NCBI GenBank assembly: GCA_902786015.1
Contig: CADAAU010000019.1
Location: 1-53,873, forward strand
Direction: 5' to 3'
DNA length: 53,873 nucleotides
Source of the DNA: an uncultured Coriobacteriaceae bacterium
Lineage (GTDB): Bacteria; Actinomycetota; Coriobacteriia; Coriobacteriales; Atopobiaceae
Made by a program: the position numbers and the translations under genes. Below the pieces are notes generated by a model, which was given only the letters and a program-made list of their open reading frames with translations, did no database searches and was not told the origin of the DNA. Shown piece by piece: positions 1 to 7,736 of this stretch. The first letter of the stretch is position 1. Each line of letters opens with the position of its first letter.

Positions 1-1
1 C

Positions 2-55
2 CCCATTTCGCTGCCCTACAGAGAGTTCTACGGTCAGACGTCCAGCTCAGAGTAG
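2..55 (+). CDS. Possible C-terminal end of an upstream gene (partial)
   Basis: One forward frame is open from the left edge to a TAG at 53-55 and reads PISLPYREFYGQTSSSE. It could be the tail of a gene starting outside the window. Eighteen codons are too few to identify it, and the frame could be open by chance. The following stretch to 313 holds no convincing gene. It carries a distant inverted repeat (AGTGCTT near 168 and AAGCACT near 221) and the ribosome-binding site of the next gene. Confidence 0.25.
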   Translation, partial: PISLPYREFYGQTSSSE

Positions 56-313
56 GTGCAGCTCAAGGTATTACCAACTTTCTGCAAGAGGGGATTTTTG
101 AGCCGAAATCGCCTTTGGTGTGGGGTCCTCTGCCACACGAAACGCCATCCCAGCTCAAACATTGAAGCGAGTGCTTTTGTTCCTCGACCGAACGGTTGGC
201 ATAAGACTTCTCGTAGACGGAAGCACTCGTCGATCACTTGAATCCTCCCGCTACACCTCATTCCGTTGTACACTTGTGTCTATCACACTAAAAACCGACC
301 AAGGACGTGAATT

Positions 314-2941
314 ATGCCCAAAGAGAACAATGAGCAGGGACAGCTCAACATCCCGTCTTTTTTGCTCAGGCCTCTTGCAGACGCACGGAAAGCCCAAGCA
401 GCGGAAGAAGCCTCGGATTCCAAGGACACAGACGAAACGCTCGATGATGCTGCAGACGATGCTCAGTCCAAGCTTGATGCAGAAGCGTCGAGCGACACCG
501 ACGATAACGACTTCGACGATGACGCGACTACACAAGACGACGATTCGGAATACGAAGAAGATCTTGAAGATTCCTATGGCGAGTGGGCAGACAATGATGA
601 CGCGGACGTAGAGTCCCAGATGGAGACCGACGAGGACGAAGAGCCGGAGCTCGAAGACTACGAGCTGGAATCCGAAGTTGCCGAAGCGGAACTCGAAGAC
701 GACGAAACCAACACAACGAACCCTGAGGAAGTCGCAGCAGCCGAAGTTGTAGCTGTGGAGGCAGGCGTCGATAATAACGAGGCAGACGAAGTCGACGCCA
801 TCGAATCCGAAGTCGAGGATGTTGACGTAACGATGGATGACGAGCAGTTCGAGGATGACGCTACATACGCAGCCCCCATTGAGGAGCCCATCAGGAGCTT
901 AACTGATGAAGACGCCCTCGCCAAGGATGACGCCGAAGTCAAAGAGGGTACCGAGGCAGAGGAGCCCGCCGAGGAAACCAACGACGAAGACACCAACGCT
1001 CCAGAAGAGACTTCATCACCAGAAGACGAGCTCGACGCCATGATGAAGTCCGTCATGCAAGCCGTAAGCATCACGGCCGCAATGCCTGAACCCGCAGAGA
1101 CCGAGAATCAGGACGAAGAAAAGCCCAAGGTCGCGGCTTCAACGGATGCCGTCGCGCCCGATCCATCAGCGTCGCTCCAAAAGAGAATTCCCGATCCGGC
1201 CATTCTTGGGCAGAGCGAGCAGGACCCCAAAGTGGCAATCGATTCCAAGGGGGAAGGCGCATCAAAGCCCAAGCCCACGCGTCGCCCCAAACGTCGCCCA
1301 CGCCCTGACTCCGTCTCAACGCAACGGCCCAATCGCGACGCCAAGCGCAAAGCGCGTCCCAAACCAGAGCCCGAACCGGCCCCAGCAGCTCCCGCAAAGG
1401 ACGAGGTCGAAGACAATACCCCCGTTCCAACCCTCGAAGAAGACCTCAAGACGATGCGTTCCGTCGAACGGCGGCTGTTCGCCCACCGTTACGCCACGCT
1501 CGAGCTCGACGCATTCGGCGCGTCGATTGATCCCAGCAAGGCCACAGCCGACCGAGCCGAGGCACTTGCCATTCTGGCCGAAGAGGACCACGAGCTGCTC
1601 AGCGCACCCGAGGTTGAGCCGGCACTCGAACGCCTTGCGGCACGGTCTGCCGAGCTGACACCGACTGTCGCCGCGCAGGTCAATATCCTTACACGCGACC
1701 GGAACCACCTCGTAAGAGTGCCAAAAAACCTGAACTCAAAGTTCGTGCGCCTCTCGTCCGAGTCGTACGACGCATGGGTAAGCGCCCGTGCAAACAACGA
1801 CTGGCGATCCTTTGCCCCCTATCTGGACAAGCTCGTCAATCTCAAGCGAAAGATTGCGACGGCACAGAATCCAGATGCGCATCCATACGACACTCTTCTT
1901 GACGAGTTCGAGCCTGGAACCGACCGCGAATTCTACGATTCCTTCTTTGCGCAGGTCAAGGAGTGCATCGTCCCCTTGCTCTCGGCCATCACGATGAGTG
2001 GACGCAAGCTCAGCCGCTCGTGCGTGGAAGGCCGCTTCGACCAGCGCCGTCAATGGGACCTTGCTGACGACCTGTGCATCATCATGGGCATCGACGAGGA
2101 CGCGCATTACCTAACGTCCACGGAGCACCCCTTCTCGGAGGCAATGACAAGCAACTACGCTATTACGGCAGCTCGTATTGAATACGATAACGTAATGGGT
2201 AACGTATATACTATGTTACATGAGCTTGGCCATGGACTCTACGAGCAAGGCGTAGATGAATCTCTTAATCGCACGTCGCTCAAGGGCGGCACCTCCTCGG
2301 GCATGCACGAGGCCCAAGCGCGCTTCTTCGAGAACTACGTCGGTCGCGACCGCTCCTTTATGTTCCCCCTGCTCGAGTTGTTGCGCTACCGTTTCCCCGG
2401 CCAGATGGGGCGTGTGACCCCCAACCAGCTGCATCGCGCCGTCAACAGCGTCACGCCATCGTTGATTCGCGTCGACGCAGATGAGCTCACCTACCCGCTT
2501 CACATCTTGGTGCGCTACGAAATCGAGCAGCTGCTCTTGAGCGGCGAGGCAACCGCACGTGAGGTCCCCAAGCTCTGGGCAGACCGCTACGAGTCGTATG
2601 TGGGTATCCGCCCGAAGGACGATACGACGGGCGCCCTGCAGGACGTGCACTGGGCAATGGGAGAGTTTGGCTACTTCCCCGCCTATGCACTCGGCAATGC
2701 GTATGCGGCGCAGCTTCGCGCAAAAATGATCGACGATGGCATCGAGTGGGACAAGCTGCTCCGCGCCGCAGACCTCGCCCCCATCCGTGCATGGCTCAAG
2801 AAGCGCATCTGGCGTCATGGCCGAGCAAAAACGGCACAAGAGCTCATGAAAGAGGCTTGCGGCGAGCCATTCGACGCCAAGTACTACACCACATATCTCT
2901 CCGACAAGTTCGGAGCGCTCTACGGGCTAAGAAGGGACTAG
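314..2941 (+). CDS. M32 family metallocarboxypeptidase with long acidic N-terminal extension
   Basis: Zinc carboxypeptidase of the Taq/Pfu (M32) family, expected to release C-terminal residues from peptides. The catalytic domain covers about residues 374-875, the usual M32 size of about 500. HELGH at 636-640 gives two zinc ligands and the general base, and HEAQAR at 665-670 gives the third ligand (Glu666). The first 370 residues are not part of the family fold: residues 20-260 are dominated by Asp and Glu, then 318-352 is rich in Lys, Arg and Pro. No signal peptide is visible, so the protein is probably cytoplasmic. The ATG follows AAGGACG with good spacing. The next gene (dtd) starts 1 bp after the stop, so the two are almost certainly co-transcribed. 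The extension looks disordered; its role is unknown. Confidence 0.93.
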   Translation: MPKENNEQGQLNIPSFLLRPLADARKAQAAEEASDSKDTDETLDDAADDAQSKLDAEASSDTDDNDFDDDATTQDDDSEYEEDLEDSYGEWADNDDADVESQMETDEDEEPELEDYELESEVAEAELEDDETNTTNPEEVAAAEVVAVEAGVDNNEADEVDAIESEVEDVDVTMDDEQFEDDATYAAPIEEPIRSLTDEDALAKDDAEVKEGTEAEEPAEETNDEDTNAPEETSSPEDELDAMMKSVMQAVSITAAMPEPAETENQDEEKPKVAASTDAVAPDPSASLQKRIPDPAILGQSEQDPKVAIDSKGEGASKPKPTRRPKRRPRPDSVSTQRPNRDAKRKARPKPEPEPAPAAPAKDEVEDNTPVPTLEEDLKTMRSVERRLFAHRYATLELDAFGASIDPSKATADRAEALAILAEEDHELLSAPEVEPALERLAARSAELTPTVAAQVNILTRDRNHLVRVPKNLNSKFVRLSSESYDAWVSARANNDWRSFAPYLDKLVNLKRKIATAQNPDAHPYDTLLDEFEPGTDREFYDSFFAQVKECIVPLLSAITMSGRKLSRSCVEGRFDQRRQWDLADDLCIIMGIDEDAHYLTSTEHPFSEAMTSNYAITAARIEYDNVMGNVYTMLHELGHGLYEQGVDESLNRTSLKGGTSSGMHEAQARFFENYVGRDRSFMFPLLELLRYRFPGQMGRVTPNQLHRAVNSVTPSLIRVDADELTYPLHILVRYEIEQLLLSGEATAREVPKLWADRYESYVGIRPKDDTTGALQDVHWAMGEFGYFPAYALGNAYAAQLRAKMIDDGIEWDKLLRAADLAPIRAWLKKRIWRHGRAKTAQELMKEACGEPFDAKYYTTYLSDKFGALYGLRRD

Positions 2942-2942
2942 C

Positions 2943-3380
2943 ATGAGGGCACTTCTTCAACGTGTGCTTGAGGCATCGGTTGAGGTAGACGGCAAGGTCG
3001 TAGGCTCATGTGGCCACGGCCTTGCCGTGTTTGTGGGTGTGGGCGAGAACGATGACGAGGCATCGGCCGAGCGCCTGTGGCACAAGATCTCTGGCCTACG
3101 CATCTTCGCCGACGAGCAGGGAAAGACAAATCTTTCGTTACGGGACGTCCGAGGCGAACTGCTCATCATCAGCCAGTTCACGCTTTACGCCGATTGCAGA
3201 CGCGGTATGCGCCCCTCCTTTGCCCACGCTGCAAATCCTAACGACGGTGAGCGGCTCTATGAATACTTCTGCGAACTTGCCGAACGCGACTTTTCCCATG
3301 TGGGACGCGGAATCTTTGGCGCCGACATGAAGGTGAGCCTTGTCAACGATGGCCCGTTTACCATCTGGCTCGACATGTAG
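2943..3380 (+). CDS. dtd: D-aminoacyl-tRNA deacylase
   Basis: Cytoplasmic proofreading enzyme that hydrolyses D-amino acids (and glycine) from mischarged tRNA. The protein has 145 residues, the normal DTD length. It contains SQFTLYAD and the C-terminal NDGPFTIWLDM, which correspond to the two conserved DTD motifs at the active-site cleft (the second carries the Gly-cisPro element). Its start lies 1 bp after the stop of the M32 peptidase gene, so translation is probably coupled. About 135 bp without a gene separate it from mscL. Confidence 0.96.
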   Translation: MRALLQRVLEASVEVDGKVVGSCGHGLAVFVGVGENDDEASAERLWHKISGLRIFADEQGKTNLSLRDVRGELLIISQFTLYADCRRGMRPSFAHAANPNDGERLYEYFCELAERDFSHVGRGIFGADMKVSLVNDGPFTIWLDM

Positions 3381-3515
3381 GGATTGAGCTTGACCCAACG
3401 AGCCCGGTTCGAACCCGATGCAAATGTGTCATTTTATGCTCACGGTACTTCACAAATCCTTCATAGTATGGCATTATCTTTGCGCAGCTTCTAAAAACGG
3501 AAGAAAGGAATCATC

Positions 3516-3950
3516 ATGAAGCTTGTCGACGAGTTCAAGGAGTTTATCAACCAGGGCAATGTCATGGACATGGCCGTTGGTGTGATCATCGGTGGAGCAT
3601 TCACCGCCATCGTCAAATCCCTTACCGACGACGTGATTCAGCCAATCATCCAGCTTGCCGCCGGTAGCGCACCCGACGTCTCGGGCGTCATGATTCCCGG
3701 CACCAACATCAACATCGGAGCTTTCTTCAGCGCCATCATCAACTTCCTGATCGTTGCCCTCATCGTGTTTGCCATGGTGAAGGGCCTCAACAAGTTGCAG
3801 GAGGCAACCGACGCAATCACAAAGAAAGAGAAGGAAGAAGCGGAGGCCGCTGCCCCCACCTGCCCCTTCTGCCTTGAGGAGGTCAAAGAAGGCGCCACGC
3901 GCTGCCCGCACTGCGCCGCCGCATTCGATGCCCCGGCAGAGGCCAAGTAA
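3516..3950 (+). CDS. mscL: Large-conductance mechanosensitive channel with C-terminal zinc ribbon
   Basis: Forms a pentameric membrane pore that opens under membrane tension and releases solutes during hypo-osmotic shock. The N-terminus (MKLVDEFKEFINQGNVMDMA) and the first membrane helix (VGVIIGGAFTAIVKSL) are canonical. A second helix, FFSAIINFLIVALIVFAMVKG, follows near residues 70-90. The cytoplasmic helix then leads into CPFC-x13-CPHC (about residues 116-136), a zinc-ribbon signature absent from Escherichia coli MscL. The total of 144 residues is normal. GAAAGGA lies 8 bp before the ATG. A strong terminator follows the gene. Confidence 0.96.
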   Translation: MKLVDEFKEFINQGNVMDMAVGVIIGGAFTAIVKSLTDDVIQPIIQLAAGSAPDVSGVMIPGTNINIGAFFSAIINFLIVALIVFAMVKGLNKLQEATDAITKKEKEEAEAAAPTCPFCLEEVKEGATRCPHCAAAFDAPAEAK

Positions 3951-3973
3951 CAGTCCAGCCATACGCACCACCA

Positions 3974-4016
3974 ACGCCGCCTTGCTCCAGTGGTTTGGAG
4001 CAGGCGGCGTTTTTTT
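3974..4016 (+). terminator. Rho-independent terminator after mscL
   Basis: ACGCCGCCTTGCTCCA pairs with TGGAGCAGGCGGCGT (15 bp with one bulged base) around a 6-base loop, and is followed directly by a run of seven T. It lies 24 bp after the mscL stop on the same strand. Confidence 0.93.
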
Positions 4017-4080
4017 GGCACAAGCGAACCTGGTTCAAGCGTGGCGTTGACGGTGAATTCTGGCTACGCGGTAGAGCGAG

Positions 4081-4278
4081 GCGCAGGGTATGTCTCTTGT
4101 GCGACGCGACAGAGCGTGCGCAGGGTATGTCCTGTGCAGTTCCACAACAGAGCGGGGGCGGGGGTTATGTGCCTGCGCGAGTTCCGCAGGCGAAGCCGAG
4201 GACTGTCTGAGCGCAGGTGCATAACCCCCGCCCCCGCCCGGGCGAGGACTGTCCGAGCGCAGGGGACATGCCCTGCGC
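4081..4278. repeat. Nested palindromic intergenic element, copy 1
   Basis: The inner arms 4152-4178 and 4211-4237 are complementary at 25 of 27 positions. They enclose the conserved core GTTCCGCAGGCGAAGCCGAG. Outer arms (4118-4137 and 4257-4278, containing CGCAGGGTATGTCC and GGGACATGCCCTGCG) enclose the inner palindrome. Between the arm layers lie the two halves of a second core (AGTTCCACA at 4139-4147 on the left, GCGAGGACTGTCCGAGC on the right). A further left half-arm (GCGCAGGGTATGTC) starts at 4081 without an obvious partner. No open frame here looks real. The rest of the 700-bp gap (4279-4481) shows nothing recognisable. Confidence 0.85.
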
Positions 4279-4481
4279 CTCTGCGTGAAACCGAAGCCCC
4301 AGAAACATAACGGCGGCCCGCCGACACGAGCCGCCCAAGGAGAGGCATCCGCACGGATTCGCATGTTCGACACGAGGGGAAGCACGTGACGCCGGGGGAA
4401 GCGTCAAAGCGGGCACAAGCGGAGAGGAAGGAGAGGGTCTTGTTTTGCCCGTGCAGTGTCGTCCTTTCTTTGCGTTCCGTT

Positions 4482-4510
4482 TTGGACTGGTAACAGTAAA
4501 GCACAATAGT
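4482..4510 (+). promoter_or_regulatory. Possible promoter of the P60 hydrolase gene
   Basis: TTGGAC at 4482-4487, a 17-bp gap and AATAGT at 4505-4510 resemble -35 and -10 boxes. This would give a leader of about 130 bases before the start at 4647. The -10 match is weak, so this is only a candidate. Confidence 0.3.
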
Positions 4511-4646
4511 TAACCATGTGCAACATTTTTTCCGATTTCAGTGCTTTTATTTACGTGTGAATTTGCCGTTATTCCGCGTCCTTCATCGTGTCCTCACAGG
4601 GTCACCACGTTTGCCTGTCACAATGTCCGTGTCGAAAGGAGCCTTC

Positions 4647-6266
4647 ATGAGACTGATGGATCGCTTTGTATCTGCAGTTGTCACGACATCGATTGTTGCT
4701 TGCGGCCTGATGCCCACACCGGCCATCGCAAGCCCCAAGGACGAGATGGAAGCCGTCCGCCAAGAGATGGAAGCCTATGGCGAGAAGCTCGCCGAGCTCC
4801 AGACCGAGCTCGTAAAGGGTGCCGATGAGCTCAACATCACCGAATCGCAGATTGTCGAAAAACGTGCAGAGGCCGACAAAACGCAAAAGAAGCTCAAGGA
4901 GTCTCAGGCAACGCTCGCCAAGCACATCCGCGAGAACTATCGAGCCGGTCGCGCAACGCTCGTAAGCGTATTGCTTCAGGCCGAGACTCTCGAAGACCTC
5001 GTGAGCAGCTTTTATTACCTAGACAAGGTGTACGAGCAGAGGACGGGCGAGATCTCGGAGGTCCGAGACCTCCAGACATCATACGAGGAGCAGATTACCC
5101 AGCTCGAGGAGCAAGAAGAAGAGCAGCAACAGATGCTCGAAGAAGCTGCCGAGCAGGCTGTTGAGTACCACGAGCACATGGTCGACCTGCAGGCATACTA
5201 CAACGAGCTAAACGCCAAGGTCCAAGCTCAGTTAGCCGCCGAGGCCGAGGCGGCCGCAGCAGCCCGTAGGGCCGAGGCACAGGCGATGGCGCAAGCGCAA
5301 GCCCAAGCCCAAGCTCAGGCAGAAGCCGATGCCAAGGTCAAAGCTGATGCCGACGCCAAAGCCAAGATTGATGCCGATACCGATGCCAAGGCAGAGACCG
5401 ACGCGCAACAGGCGCAGCAGACTTCCTCTTCCACAAACGAGTATGGCGTCATCACCGACGGCATGGAGAACGCACTTGCCGTGGTCACGGAAGAAGTTCC
5501 CACAACCACCGAGAGCACAAAGACCGAGACCTCCGAGACGAACACCCAGAAGACTGAGGACGGCGACAAGACAGACGCTTCCACAGATCAGACGGAGCAG
5601 TCCAAGGAATCCGATACCCAAAAGTCAGAGGAGCAGAAGACGGACGAGTCGAAGTCAGAAGAGACGAAGTCAGAAGAGACGAAGTCCGACGAGTCGAAGT
5701 CAGAAGAGACGAAGTCTGACGAACAGAAGACCGAAAAGACCGACGAGTCCTCCGACAACAAGAAGGCAGAGGACGAGAAGGACAAACAAGAAGAGTCAAC
5801 TGCTGAAGCCACGCCAAAGAACGAACCCGAGCAGCAAACGACTCCCGAGCCAACGCCCGAACCGACTCCTGAGCCAGAGACGCCCGAAACCCCCGCGCTC
5901 AGCAACGATAGCTCTCGTCAGGCTATCATCGACAAGGCCTACGAGTATCTTGGCGTTCCTTACGTGTGGGGAGGCAAGTCACCCGACGGCTTCGACTGCT
6001 CTGGCCTGACGACGTACGTGTACGAAAACACTGGCATCGATGTTGGCGGCAATCGTACGACCTACGCCCTCATCGATTGGATGCAAGAGAACGGCACGTG
6101 GAAGACATCCATCGACGAGCTGCAGCCTGGCGACATGATCTTCCCGTCGGCCGGACACGTAGCTATCTATTTGGGCGATGGAAAGATGATACATGCGCCC
6201 CATGAGGGAGACGTCGTGCGTGTTGCAGACGTGTATGCCTTCTACGGAGGCGGTTGGGCAGGATAA
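4647..6266 (+). CDS. Secreted NlpC/P60 peptidoglycan hydrolase with PcsB-like coiled coil
   Basis: Extracellular cysteine endopeptidase that should cut peptide stems of peptidoglycan. The 539-residue protein has a signal peptide ending near AIAS (about residue 28), a long coiled coil to about residue 215 resembling the PcsB/CwlO regulatory domain, an Ala/Gln then Lys/Glu/Ser/Thr-rich linker with 15-bp DNA repeats, a TPEP-type segment, and a C-terminal NlpC/P60 domain from residue 422. The catalytic set is visible: Cys451 in DCSG, His504 in GHVAIYLG and His516 in IHAP. The start was set at the ATG preceded by GAAAGGAG; an upstream in-frame ATG at 4518 lacks such a site and would bury the signal peptide. 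In relatives the coiled coil is held inactive until engaged by FtsEX; no ftsEX lies in this window. Confidence 0.92.
   Translation: MRLMDRFVSAVVTTSIVACGLMPTPAIASPKDEMEAVRQEMEAYGEKLAELQTELVKGADELNITESQIVEKRAEADKTQKKLKESQATLAKHIRENYRAGRATLVSVLLQAETLEDLVSSFYYLDKVYEQRTGEISEVRDLQTSYEEQITQLEEQEEEQQQMLEEAAEQAVEYHEHMVDLQAYYNELNAKVQAQLAAEAEAAAAARRAEAQAMAQAQAQAQAQAEADAKVKADADAKAKIDADTDAKAETDAQQAQQTSSSTNEYGVITDGMENALAVVTEEVPTTTESTKTETSETNTQKTEDGDKTDASTDQTEQSKESDTQKSEEQKTDESKSEETKSEETKSDESKSEETKSDEQKTEKTDESSDNKKAEDEKDKQEESTAEATPKNEPEQQTTPEPTPEPTPEPETPETPALSNDSSRQAIIDKAYEYLGVPYVWGGKSPDGFDCSGLTTYVYENTGIDVGGNRTTYALIDWMQENGTWKTSIDELQPGDMIFPSAGHVAIYLGDGKMIHAPHEGDVVRVADVYAFYGGGWAG
5636..5725 (+). repeat. 15-bp tandem repeats inside the P60 gene
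   Basis: Six consecutive 15-bp units of the type GAAGTCAGAAGAGAC encode KSEET/KSDES repeats in the linker between coiled coil and catalytic domain. The unit length is a multiple of three, so slippage would change linker length without breaking the frame. Confidence 0.85.
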
Positions 6267-6292
6267 GCGCCCAAAAACGCATTGTTGACGAC

Positions 6293-6332
6293 ATGGTTTC
6301 CCAAGAGGCGTTCCTTTTGGGAAACCATTTTT
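6293..6332 (+). terminator. Rho-independent terminator after the P60 gene
   Basis: ATGGTTTCCCAA pairs perfectly with TTGGGAAACCAT around a 12-base loop and runs into TTTTT. It separates the P60 gene from the next gene, whose ribosome-binding site follows at 6341. Confidence 0.9.
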
Positions 6333-6350
6333 ACCATACGAGGAGGAAGC

Positions 6351-6914
6351 ATGCTCGAAATCGACCAACCGTGGGATGCGTTTGTCATCTATGTGAATGC
6401 ATACTATGCAGTGCAAGAGGCTTACGACTCCGCACGCAGGAACTGGGAAAAGCCAGCACCCGGCCTCAACACATTCGTCCGTGACGCCAACCCGTTCCTC
6501 TGGGACGAGCGTGGGTCGGCTGAACCCGAAATCTACGAGCACTTCTCTGCATCATTTCTTGAGCGCTTTGGGACGCAGGGCTGCACCGCCGCTGAGGGCC
6601 GCGCCTTCGCGTCGGAGTGGCTTCGCGCACTGGAAGGCGAAACCTATGGACACCATTTGGTTGCCTCGCTCGACGAGATAGCAGACGAGCGAGCATGGGA
6701 GGAGTCGTGCGAGCCCATCGCTCGTCAGCTCTCCTCTCGCGCCGCCCATCTGGAGCGTACCCCACAGGATGAACCACTCGTCGAGGAGCTCGACCCCCTC
6801 CCCCAGTCAATCTCGGAACAAAACATCGAGGCGGTCATCGAGCTGCTCGCCAAGGGTGACCAAGCTTTCGCCGCTTCCCTGCGAGCGCGCCTACACGACG
6901 AGGAACAGTCGTGA
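6351..6914 (+). CDS. Conserved hypothetical protein, coupled to the spermidine-synthase-like gene
   Basis: A 187-residue acidic, soluble protein with no signal peptide or membrane segment; I do not recognise the family. The start was taken at the ATG 3 bp after AGGAGGA, not at the earlier in-frame ATG at 6282, which would place coding sequence across the terminator. Its stop overlaps the GTG start of the next gene by 4 bp (GTGA), so the two are translationally coupled and probably act together. Confidence 0.75.
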   Translation: MLEIDQPWDAFVIYVNAYYAVQEAYDSARRNWEKPAPGLNTFVRDANPFLWDERGSAEPEIYEHFSASFLERFGTQGCTAAEGRAFASEWLRALEGETYGHHLVASLDEIADERAWEESCEPIARQLSSRAAHLERTPQDEPLVEELDPLPQSISEQNIEAVIELLAKGDQAFAASLRARLHDEEQS

Positions 6915-7702
6915 GCCTGCGCTCGCTTCTGCATCAACTGCGACTCCGGCTTCTGGGTCGGAGGGAACGGACCATGTTTGGCACGGCATGGATCTACCGT
7001 TGTCGCTACGAGGGCAAAATCGTTCGTATGCTCGATGTCAGCGGCTCGCTGCAATCTGCCACCTATCTTGACAATGACAACTGGTGTGACCTAGCGTTTC
7101 CCTACATGCGACTCTACGACCGCGTCTTTGACACCCAGCCTTGTCCGCAGGAGATCCTCATGCTGGGCGGTGGCGGGTTCGCCTTCCCCAAGCATGTAAT
7201 CGCACATCGATCGCCTGCCCACATCGACGTGGTCGAGATAGATCCGGCCATCGTCCGTATCGCATACCAGCACTTCTTTGTACGCCGGCTCGAGCAGGAG
7301 TACCCAGAAACAAAGTCGCGCATGAGGGTGTTCCAGACCGATGCCCTGACCCACCTCCAGAACTGCCATAATGCTGGACGGCGCTATGACGCCATTCTTA
7401 ACGACTGCTACGCACGCCAACAGCTCGATACGTCACTCGCCACGCCAAAGGCACTCGAGATTGTCGCGGACTGCCTCTCACCCGAAGGTTTGTACATGAT
7501 AAACGTCGTCAGCGCACTCGAAGGAAGCGAGAGCGAGCCGTTGATGATCCTCGTGAACGCACTTACAACGGTCTTTGCATACGTCGGAATTCTACCCTGT
7601 GGGCGAACTGAGCCAAACCAAATCGACAATGTTGTCGTCATTGGCTCACACAATAATCCACATATAAGCGATGCGATAACCATCTTTGAGGAGCTTGGGT
7701 AA
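6911..7702 (+). CDS. Spermidine-synthase-like class I methyltransferase-fold protein
   Basis: The 263-residue protein has the Rossmann signature of the polyamine synthase family: ILMLGGGGFAFP (nucleotide-binding glycine loop), VVEIDPAIV (acidic residue that would bind the ribose of the cofactor) and YDAILNDCYARQ (family position of the catalytic Asp). The family transfers aminopropyl groups from decarboxylated SAM to putrescine, but many short bacterial members lack that activity. No SAM decarboxylase or other polyamine gene is nearby, so the substrate is open. A GTG start overlaps the upstream stop; an ATG at 6974 (MFGTAWIY) is an alternative start. It converges on the EAL gene with a 34-bp gap and no visible terminator. 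Confidence 0.8.
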   Translation: MSLRSLLHQLRLRLLGRRERTMFGTAWIYRCRYEGKIVRMLDVSGSLQSATYLDNDNWCDLAFPYMRLYDRVFDTQPCPQEILMLGGGGFAFPKHVIAHRSPAHIDVVEIDPAIVRIAYQHFFVRRLEQEYPETKSRMRVFQTDALTHLQNCHNAGRRYDAILNDCYARQQLDTSLATPKALEIVADCLSPEGLYMINVVSALEGSESEPLMILVNALTTVFAYVGILPCGRTEPNQIDNVVVIGSHNNPHISDAITIFEELG

Positions 7703-7736
7703 GAAAAGCCGTGCACGCTGTGGATGCACTCAAATG

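Noticed and set aside
3395..3420. tRNA T-arm-like sequence (CCCGGTTCGAACCCG)
   Set aside because: The flanking stem does not pair and no D-arm, anticodon arm or acceptor stem is found upstream.
4518..4646. Longer N-terminus of the P60 protein from the ATG at 4518
   Set aside because: No ribosome-binding site, and it would place 43 residues before a good signal peptide; the ATG at 4647 has GAAAGGAG.
4511..4646. c-di-AMP (ydaO-type) riboswitch in the P60 leader
   Set aside because: Such riboswitches often precede wall hydrolases, but I could not find the conserved ydaO segments or matching helices in this 130-base leader.
5636..5725. 15-bp repeats as a regulatory or CRISPR-like array
   Set aside because: They are in frame inside the P60 linker and encode a repetitive peptide.
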